Source: Erodium maritimum
Taxonomy: Eukaryota; Streptophyta; Magnoliopsida; Geraniales; Geraniaceae
Assembly: GCA_963921825.1 (NCBI GenBank)
Contig: OY997590.1
Coordinates: 52,655,039-52,719,038, forward strand
Direction of reading: 5' to 3'
DNA length: 64,000 nt
The position numbers and the translations under genes are program-made. Shown here piece after piece: positions 56,401 through 64,000 of this stretch. Each line of letters begins with the position of its first letter. Positions within the stretch are counted from its first letter, which is position 1. Under the pieces are notes generated by a model. The model was not told the DNA's origin. It did no database searches and saw only the letters and a list, made by a program, of their open reading frames with translations.

Positions 56401-57763
56401 TCTATTGTCTGTGATTGTTAAGAGCTATATGTTAACTTTACCAATGAGTTTTCTGTAATGTTATGAACTGCTTTGTGAACTGTGTTGTGAATTATGGATC
56501 TTGTGGGCATTGTCGTTGATTCTTTGAGTTTAAGGTTCACGATGTTATGCGTTTTCCCTACTGAGCGTGAGCTCACCCCTATGTTTTACTGTTGTGTCTA
56601 CAGGCTTGATTGAGGAGTAGAAGCTTGGGCGCTTCTCGGTGTGGGTACATGATAGAGACTTCGCACTTTACATTTTTTATGTTTTGAACCAAACTGTAGA
56701 GGATTATTATTACACCCCTAGAGGGTTATTATGTTTTGAACTACATTTTGTGGATTCGAGTTGTTTATTGGAGTTTTATGAAACTTGATTTAATTTGTTA
56801 TCTCTTTTATTTATATTTTACTAGTCATGCCTCCAGTCCGGGCAAGAACCGGATTTGGGGCGTGACACAATGAGTTTCATCCTCCGGTGTGACCCTTAGG
56901 TTATGCATGTCAATAGATCAACGTAAAATCCCATTTTACTTGATCCTATTTAAGTGGCAACTAACGAGACTTTAGTATTGCCTGACACTGCATAGCAAAT
57001 CGACCCTATCGATTCTAACCTTTCCGTCGTCCCTGTCATTATCCTTTTATCTCCGATATCCTGATTGAGATAAGGCATAGAGCCGTCATCCTTATTATTC
57101 TCAATCATCGTTCCTTGATATGTGAGATGACTGAAGATATGATACCCAGTATCATGTGCATGGCCATGCTATTCTTTCAGTCACTCTCGATCAAGCGGCC
57201 GAGAACCGATATCTTTCCCATACCTCAGTATGAGGGATAAATCCCTTAGCCGCCTTTCGTGTCACTCATGTAGCCCGTCCCCAAGCCAATCCTGGCCGTT
57301 ATGGAAGCCCTGTTACGGACAACGTTAGGCTCAGGTCAAACTCAGTTGTTGACTACATAGCGATCACAAAGACTCCTTGGTCTAAGGATACATGACAAGC
57401 TACAACACTGAATATGTTCATGACTTAATCTATGGCACATATTCAGGGCGGGTCGTCCAATATCATGTCCCACATGATATCTATGATCAGACTCCGGAAT
57501 CCCATTCCAATGACTAACAGAACGTAAGCCATAAAGAGCCATCTTTCATACTAGTCGCTTCTAATGAAGCTTTGTTGACTAGGGACCCATCGAGTGTGAT
57601 CTATCTCGATCTATGGTTCTATTCGCATGGTGGGCATAGATCAGAGCACACATCGTTATATTACTCAAACACATAAGTAATATAAAGCCGCTTTAATTTT
57701 ATTGCTAACAATGATATATACATTTGGACATTTAGGATTGAACTACGAGCACTAAGACTAACA
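53461..57763 (-). mobile_element. Solo LTR of copia family A, split by another solo LTR
   Basis: Starts TGTTGGGTCTCGAGG and ends GACTAACA, with a perfect target duplication GCATG (53456-53460, 57764-57768). Net length without the inner insert is about 1.7 kb. It matches the LTRs of the element at 7213-10822 and shows the right end missing there. It is inserted in the RNase H region of the minus-strand Tekay copy. Confidence 0.85.
54257..56867 (+). mobile_element. Solo LTR, gypsy-type family B (2,611 bp)
   Basis: Begins TGTAAGACCCGCTCCGGTCG, ends GGGGCGTGACA, with target duplication CAATG (54252-54256, 56868-56872). Same family as the solo LTR at 25662-28214, in the opposite orientation. It carries the CGTCACGG palindrome cluster (about 55140-55265) and the hairpin near 56562-56578. 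It is the innermost layer of the four-deep nest. Confidence 0.85.
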
Positions 57764-58050
57764 GCATGTTCAAGTCTCGCTGGGAAAAGATGTACTTGAG
57801 GCTCTTGTGATCCGAGAACACCTGAAACCCCTCGCCATACAGATAATACCGCCAGCCCTTTAGCGCGAACACGACTGCTGCTAGCTCCAAGTCGTGGGTA
57901 GGATAGTTGCGCTCGTGTGTCTTCAACTGTCTGGATCCATAAGCAACCACTCTACCAAACTGCATCAGTACACAACCCAGTCCTTCCCCGGACGCATCAC
58001 AGTAGACCTCATACCCGATCCCTCGCTCTGGTACTGCCAACACTAGAGCG

Positions 58051-61000
58051 GTAGTCAGTGTTGAGCCGTTTCCTTGTAGCCCGTGAAGTTTCGTAATTTC
58101 TTGGAAAATGGGCCCGTTCTGGGCCCGAGACGGCCGAATTTCGCGAATCTGACTAAAAAATATCTAGAACATATTTTCCGAAAGGGGTGGTACTTACTTG
58201 CCACTTGTCACACAAGTGGTGGTGTTAGGTGATTTTGAACCAAAACAAAAGCAAGACCACATAGTGTGGTCGGCCACACTAGATAAAAAGAGAAAAAAAA
58301 AAAAGAGAACAGAAGAGAGAGAAAAAGGAGAGGAGAGAAAAAGAAAAAGAGAAGGAAAGGGTTGGAGTTTAGGGTTTTCCCGACGATCCAACCAACGGAT
58401 CGTCTCAACGATCGAAGAATCGAGTTCCCATCGTCATTCCCTACGGTGAGCATCTATTCGATTTTCGTTTTGGTACGTTTAAAAGTTAGGGTTTGGGTTG
58501 AAATGGGTTAAATATGGATGAGTCGAGGTGTAGGGTTTGTGGGGAACGTTTTGGAGTGAAAAGGATCGGTTTCCGGTGACCGGAGGCTCGCGGGAGCTCC
58601 GGCCACCGTGGGTGGTGGCTGGCCGGAGCTAGGACCGGCCACCACTATGGTGAACCGGCCCAAAACCGGCCCAACGACCCACGGGTCTTGATGGCCGGGT
58701 GGGGCCCACGTGCTCGGGTCTCGGGTTTTCGTGTTCGGGTGGTTTAGGACGATCCCCAAGTCGTTAATCCACACCCGGAACGAAATTTGGAATTAAATTA
58801 TAAAAGTTGGAAATGACGGGTTTAGAAACTTTAAACGTGAATTAAATTGATCGGAAGTCGGAAATTGATTCCGTCGATTGTATTGGAACCCTTGAATTAT
58901 TCTAAGATAGTAGAAACGAAAACGGGAATTTTCGGAGCCCCGGAAGGGCGTTTTCCAATCCCAGGCAGATTCGCCGAGCCGGGCGAATTGGGCCTTTCCA
59001 GGCCCATTATCGACAATGTGGAGTAATTGGGAAGTTTGGGAGTGATCGACATTGTCGGGGTTGCATTTGGGCGTCGAGTTTATTAAAATTCAGCTTTGCC
59101 TGCAAACTTAAAAAGTGATTTAATTGTGTTCTTGATTAGATCGTGCCACAGACCGAGGAAAGGGAAAGCTAGGCGAGTGATCGTGAGCACGCCGGAGCTT
59201 GGTTGTGAAATTTTGGGAAAGCGTACGAGGTAGGGAAAAGTAGCCGGATCTCGGACTTGATTAGGGAAAGTTAACAGTAGAAATGCATGTGACACTTGGG
59301 TGTCGTGGGATAGGTAAGTTTATCGAACAATGGAAAGGCAGGCGACACCGGATGGTGTCGTATGATACGTGAATGTATCGAACAATAGAAAGGCATGTGA
59401 CACTTAGTAGTGTCGTAGGATAAGCGAACTTATCGAACATTAGAATTACTGGAGGCATTTGGTTGTGCCCGGAGGTTGATTGAATTATTTGTGTGTCTTG
59501 GGTGGCCATGAGTGCCCGTGGGGAGTTGAACCCGTATTTTATTGTTTGTGTGTCTTGGGTGGCCATGAGTGCCCGTGGGGAGTTGAACCCGTATTTTATT
59601 GTTTGTGTGTCTTGGGTGGCCATGAGTGCCCGTGGGGAGTTGAACCCATAATTTTACTGTTTGTGTGTCGTAGGTGGCCAGGTGTGCCTTTGTGGTGTTG
59701 AACCCGTGTGTTACTGTTGTGTGTCGTGGGTGGCCATGTGTGACTGTGGGGTATTAAACTTGTGTTGTCGCTTGTTGTTGAACTTTGGTTGTTATTGTGG
59801 TTGCCTGAGGTTGGGGGCCCGCTTGACAATAAAGGGGTCCCGTGGTCGCGCGCGTGGGGGTTGGCTAGCCTTCCGACAGAGATCTGTAAAGTTGTGCATT
59901 CTTCAGCGATGAAGGGCTGCTCCCCTTCCGACTAGCTATCGGAGAAGTATTGCAGAAAAAATATCGCTAACAGGTCGACCGCCTGGCCCGACAGGGATCG
60001 GGGAAAGTTGCGTGGGGCAAGCTCGAGCCCATTCGGTTAGCAACCGGCACTGAGCAGCTGGAGTGCGATCCTTTGTGATCTTGTTTGGTGTGCGATCCTT
60101 TGTGATCTTGGGTGTTGCGTGATTATCTTTTGTGTCTTTGGTGGAGGTCGTAACCGCTGTGTCGGGTCTACATTACGTGTCCGGGTGTTGAGTTGGTTGG
60201 GGAAAGTAACAGTTCGTGTGTCAGTCGGGTTACTTGAGTTTGGGGATAGTAGTCCCCGGTGTTTGGGTTGTTGTTGGTGCTTCCGGCATTTTCTACTGGT
60301 ATGCCGTAGTCAGTCTGGTATCCGTGGTGGTGAGCGAACGCTCACCCCTAGCTTCTTTTCCTATAGGTACTGATCGCGAGACGGACTAGGGGAACTCTCG
60401 AAGCTTGAAGAGCTGGGAGTGGGGGGTCCGGGTTTGTTTTTGGGAGTTTAGTGACGTACGGTTTGTTTATTTTGTCCGCTTGTTTTGGACGTACTTCTAA
60501 GTTGTAAATTATTATTCTGAGTAACTAAATGGTAATTTTAAGTGGTTTACCAAATTGTTTAAAAAGTGTTTTACTGTTTCACCGTTCGCGTTCCGGGTCC
60601 GGTTATACAGAATTCGGGGCGTGACAGTTTGGTATCAAAGCTCGAGGTTTCACACCTCGGACTGTACGCCAATTAGGTGGGGAGATTCGAGTCATTAAAA
60701 TTCCCGTCGTGCGTGGGGTGCGCAAGTCGGAAACCGTGTGTAGACCCGTAGTGACTTGAGTCCTGTTTGTTATTGTGTGTATCTGCAGTATTATTATTAC
60801 TGGCATACTGATTGTGTGTTGCTGCGTGAAACGTTTTTAAGCTGTCGCGAATCGACTCAGGAGCGCTCATGTAGTCGAACGTGGCGGTGCTGATATCAAG
60901 TGGGTACAATGTAGTTCGGGGACGCCTGGATCGGATTGTAGCTATGTGATGTCAAAAATGAGATTTTATGATGAAAGGGAGAAATTTTTTTAAAATTGGT

Positions 61001-63822
61001 TGGCCCTGTGGGCGTGTTTTTAAATTTGTTGGCCCAGTGGGCGTGTGTTTTGAAATTGGTTGGCCCTTTGGGCGTGTTTTTAAATTTGTTGGCCCGGTGG
61101 GCGTGTGTTTTGAAATTGGTTGGCCCTGTGGGCGTGTTTTTGAATATGTTGGCCTGGTGGGCGTGTTTTGATTGTTAGTTGGCCTTGTCGGCTTGTGATT
61201 GAGGTTGGGTGACTTGAATTTGTTTGTGAGTCGTGTGCAGTTTGTGTGTTGTTTTTGCGTGACTTGGTTCACGAGTGTGTCGGGTCGTTTTGAGGTTTCC
61301 TTTACGTGTTCATATAATTGAAGTATTGATAGCGTGAGCGGCGTTGCGTTTTAGTAACGAGTACGCTAGAGATAGACGTAGACCGTGTGACCGCTAGTAT
61401 ATTGAGCACGTCGTCGTTGTATAAGTTCGCAAATTAAACGTTTGCGTGTATCCGTGCAGAGGATACCGACTACATGGCACATGGTAGGAGAGGACGATCA
61501 GCTGTGACCCGCGGACGGGCGCCCACACGAGGCAGGAGGGGACGGTCAGCTGGGGCACTGGGACGGATGCCCACCGTCGAACCCGCTGAGTCCACGGAAG
61601 CCCAGGGTACTCCCGTCGGGGAGGATAGGAGGAACGGCGCAGGACCATCTGCGGGCACGCCCAGCGTCCCACCGGTCGCAGACCCGCCCACTACGACCGC
61701 TCTGGACGAGCTGACCCGGACGGTGCAGAGCTTGGTGGTGATCATCGCTAGTAGGGAGTCTGCATCGCCAGCTCCGGAGACAACAGTCGTTCCAGCGAGG
61801 CCCGTTCAGGCCGAAGGCCATACGGCCCGGACACTACTGGATTTCCTGAAGCTGGGCATACCTACGTTCGTCGGGGAACCGAGCCCCGACCTAGCCGAGA
61901 GATAGTGCGTCTCCATGGAGTCCCTGTGTCGATAGTGTCTAACAGGGACCCTCATTTCACGTCCATATTTTGGCCGAGTCTACAGACCGCATTGGGGACC
62001 GAGGTTCTAATCAGTACAACACACCATCCCCAGACAGACGGCCAGTCCGAGCGCACGATTCAGATTTTGGAGGACATGCTGCGGGCATGTGTGCTAGACT
62101 TTAGGGGGTCGTGGGAGACCCACCTACCGTTAGTCGAGTTCGCCTACAACAACAGCTTCCAGGCCAGTATCGGGATGGCACCGTTCGAAGCGTTGTATGG
62201 TAGGTCGTGTCGATCGCTAGTGTGTTGGGCAGAGGTGGGAGACAAGAGCCTGCTGAGGCCAGAGCTCGTCCGAGAGACGACAGAGAAGGTCGCGCTGATA
62301 CGCGAGCGGTTGAAGACCGCACAGAGTCGGCAGAAGAGCTACGCCGACAGACGACACCGACCTCTCGAGTTCGCAGTCGGTGATCACGTGTTCCTGAAGG
62401 CGAGCCCGAGGAGGGGACTGGTACGGTTCAACCGCGGCGGAGGAAGGTTAGCCCCGTGGTACCTCGGCCCTTTCGAGATCTTGAGCAGAGTGGGAGCAGT
62501 GGCATATCGTCTGGCATTACCACCGCAACTTGGGAGGATTCATAACGTCTTCCACGTGTCCCAGTTGCGGAAGTACAATGCGGACCCCTCCAACGTCATT
62601 GAGTGGGCAGATATCGAGGTGGCTGACGATGTCTCTTATGAGGAGCAGCCGGTTCGAATCATGGACACACGAGAGCAGGTCCTGCGTGGCAAGGTTATCC
62701 GCTTAGTACGGGTGCAGTGGCGACACCAAGGGGTTGAGTCGACTTGGGAGCGCGAGGACGAGGTTCGCGCGAAGTGCCTGGACCAGTTCGACTCCCGAGG
62801 TACGTCTATTTTAAATTTCGCAGACGAAATTCCATTAAGGGGGGTAGATTTTAAGAACCACTCCCGGTCAACGCCAGTCAAAGCGGCGAAAAACAGGAAA
62901 ATTTAAAATTTTGGGACAGACACTTAAATGAACCTAAATTTGACCCCGAGGGTCATACCGGACTTAAGTTGACCCCGATATCGACCAAAGTGAGTTCTGG
63001 GGGACTCAGGGCAACTTTCTGACCAATTTGGGAAAGGTTGACTTTTTGCTGAGCGACGTTTTGGTCCGTTCGAGGTTCGTTTTGGATCCAAAAAGCTTAG
63101 CCGTCGTTACAGCGGTCTTAGTTGAGCCGTTTCCTTGTAGCCCGTGAAGTTTCGTAATTTCTTGGAAAATAGGCCTGTTCGGGGCCCGAGACGGCCGAAT
63201 TTCGCGAATCTGACTGAAAAATATCTAGAACATATTTTTCGAAAGGGGTGGGACCCACTTGCCACTTGTCACACAAGTGGTGGTGTTAGGTGATTTTGAA
63301 CCAAAACAAAAGCAAGACCACATAGTGTGGCCGACCACACTTAGAGAAAAAGAGAGAAAAAAAAAAGAGAAAATAAGAGAGAAAGAAGAGAGAAAAACGA
63401 GAGAAGAGAAAAAGAAAAAGAGAAGGAAAGGGTTGGAGTTTAGGGTTTTCCCGACGATCCAACCAACGGATCGTCTCAACGATCGAAGAATCGAGTTCCC
63501 ATCGTCATTCCCTACGGTGAGCATCTATTCGATTTTCGTTTTGGTACGTTTAAAAGTTGGGGTTTGGGTTGAAATGGGTTAAATATGGATGAGTCGAGGT
63601 GTAGGGTTCGTGGGGAACGTTTTGGAGCGAAAAGGATCGGTTTCCGGAGGCTCGGGGGAGCTCCGGCCACCGTGGGTGGTGGCTGGCCGGAGCTAGGACC
63701 GGCTACCACTATGATCAACAGTAAATGGTAATTTTAAGTGGTTTACTAAATTGTTTAAAAAGTGTTTTACTGTTTCACCATTCGCGTTCCGGGTCTGGTT
63801 ATACCGAATTCGGGGCGTGATA
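58051..63822 (+). mobile_element. Broken, shortened Tekay/Del chromovirus, plus strand
   Basis: Parts in order: a 5' LTR part (58051-60626), a decayed primer-binding site near 60630, a leader with ~32-bp 'ttggccctgtgggcgtgttt' tandem repeats (60996-61165), a gag N-terminal part (from 61474), an integrase C-terminal part with GPY/F and chromodomain-like tail (to about 62830; [19 protein letters not shown]), a polypurine tract (near 62836-62846) and a shortened 3' LTR (about 62849-63822). Most of pol is absent. It is broken, with a few large breaks. There is no matching target duplication with the partner at 48800, so the two opposed copies were joined by rearrangement. Confidence 0.8.
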
Positions 63823-64000
63823 GTTATATTATTCAAAAGACTCGAAGTCTGGATTAATTGGATATGTTGATGCCGGATATTTATCTGATCCCCGCAAAGC
63901 GCGATCACAAACTAGGTATGTATTTACATATAGTAATACCACTATATCTTGTCACCCAACAACATAGAGCTTTACAACCATTTCTTCAAATCCCGCTGAG

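Larger units (their letters stand above)
48800..58050 (-). mobile_element. Broken Tekay/Del chromovirus, minus strand, hosting nested LTRs
   Basis: The 3' LTR is 48800-51764 and the polypurine tract complement 51765-51778. Parts on the minus strand: integrase C-terminal GPY/F region and chromodomain tail (52211-51780, with [28 protein letters not shown] and a VQWRHHGAESTWERE chromodomain signature); integrase zinc and catalytic core (about 53300-52284, HFWWRGMRRAVAEF, CLVCQQVK, TMDFVCGLP); RNase H pieces on either side of the inserted solo LTR (near 53460 and 57764-58050, [16 protein letters not shown]). The chromodomain and 3-kb LTRs place it in the Tekay (Del) lineage. Gag, protease, reverse transcriptase and the 5' LTR are absent here. 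It is broken, with a few breaks, and abuts an opposed Tekay copy at 58051. Confidence 0.85.
24816..64000 (+). mobile_element. Old Ty1/copia element split by nested insertions
   Basis: The 5' LTR is 24816-25081 (TGTTGGATGACTAAAT...TTTCACA), followed by ACACGTTATCAGCACG, the usual copia half-tRNA primer site. A long leader carries many CCTGAAGTT-like motifs. Coding remains follow in order: a gag tail with Gly/Arg-rich zinc-knuckle region (about 45600-45720), a protease-like stretch (about 46080-46200), the GAG-pre-integrase signature near 46640-46690, integrase C-terminal part (47451-47860), reverse transcriptase (about 48110-48799, with YVDDLNFIETHDELVEM and FGKIKFCLGLQIE) and RNase H (63823 to the window end, with DAGYLSDPRKARSQTG). 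The 3' LTR is outside the window. It is badly broken (dozens of breaks), so it is old and is the host of all insertions listed below. The sequence beyond 64000 is not visible. Confidence 0.8.

Noticed and set aside
63225-63582. Frames with Lys/Glu or Phe/Leu runs near the G/A-rich LTR tract
   Set aside because: Low-complexity purine tract of the LTR, repeated at 58260-58350 and 32480-32540; not a gene.
1-64000. Bacterial-type features, CRISPR arrays, operons, plasmid origins
   Set aside because: The spaced repeats are LTR tandem arrays, MITEs and TA tracts. Introns, TATA/CCAAT promoters and plant retroelements show eukaryotic nuclear DNA.

Overview
This window looks like repeat-rich nuclear DNA of a flowering plant, most likely a eudicot. 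The grounds are Ty3 chromovirus LTR elements with 3 kb LTRs, Ty1/copia, LINE, hAT and MULE remains, TA-tract MITEs, and a FAR1-related (FRS5-like) MULE transposase gene with plant-type introns. An asterid such as a composite is plausible from the FRS5-like protein, but that is a weak inference. No rRNA, tRNA, CRISPR array or conserved single-copy host gene was seen.

Layout. 1-1742: 3' part of a Tekay/Del-type LTR. 1743-3791: three-exon FRS/MULE transposase pseudogene cut on its left by that LTR. 3792-12800: an unusual low-copy block. It holds two pairs of small TATA-promoted genes (105/105 aa and 115/99 aa), a minus-strand acidic ORF with a SUMO-interaction-like motif, and about 50 copies of a short motif, consensus TATYCGCAAAC. 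A broken copia element (7213-10822) splits the block. 13447-16253: four MITE/TIR elements joined end to end through (TA)n tracts. 16113-21792: a broken minus-strand Tekay element lying between two direct copies of its flank, with a perfect 46-bp palindrome at one junction. 22571-24381: an ORF1-only, RRM-type LINE.

24816 to the window end is one old Ty1/copia element, blown apart by later insertions that can mostly be dated relative to each other from target-site duplications. These are: a minus-strand solo LTR (25662-28214, TSD TTCTT); a foldback MULE-MITE (28643-29230, TSD TTATTTAAT); a MULE with an internal ~290-bp satellite (29261-31099, TSD CTTATTCATA); a hAT element (31152-41730, TSD ACCTGAAG), itself split by a very young gag-only LTR element (31937-41486, TSD AATTC); a full solo Tekay LTR (42033-45527, TSD ATATT); a 549-bp polyadenylated retroposed insert (46885-47433, 17-bp TSD); and a composite of two opposed Tekay elements (48800-63822). 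The minus-strand Tekay copy contains a solo copia LTR (53461-57763, TSD GCATG), which contains a solo gypsy LTR (54257-56867, TSD CAATG). That makes a four-deep nest.

Most interesting. (1) The FRS/MULE gene with the small coiled-coil and acidic ORFs and dispersed TATYCGCAAAC arrays resembles the logic of VANDAL MULEs, whose accessory proteins bind element-specific short motifs. It may be an undescribed transposon-associated gene set. (2) The gag-only element carries LTRs of ~3.3 kb that differ by only about two substitutions and one 78-bp repeat unit.
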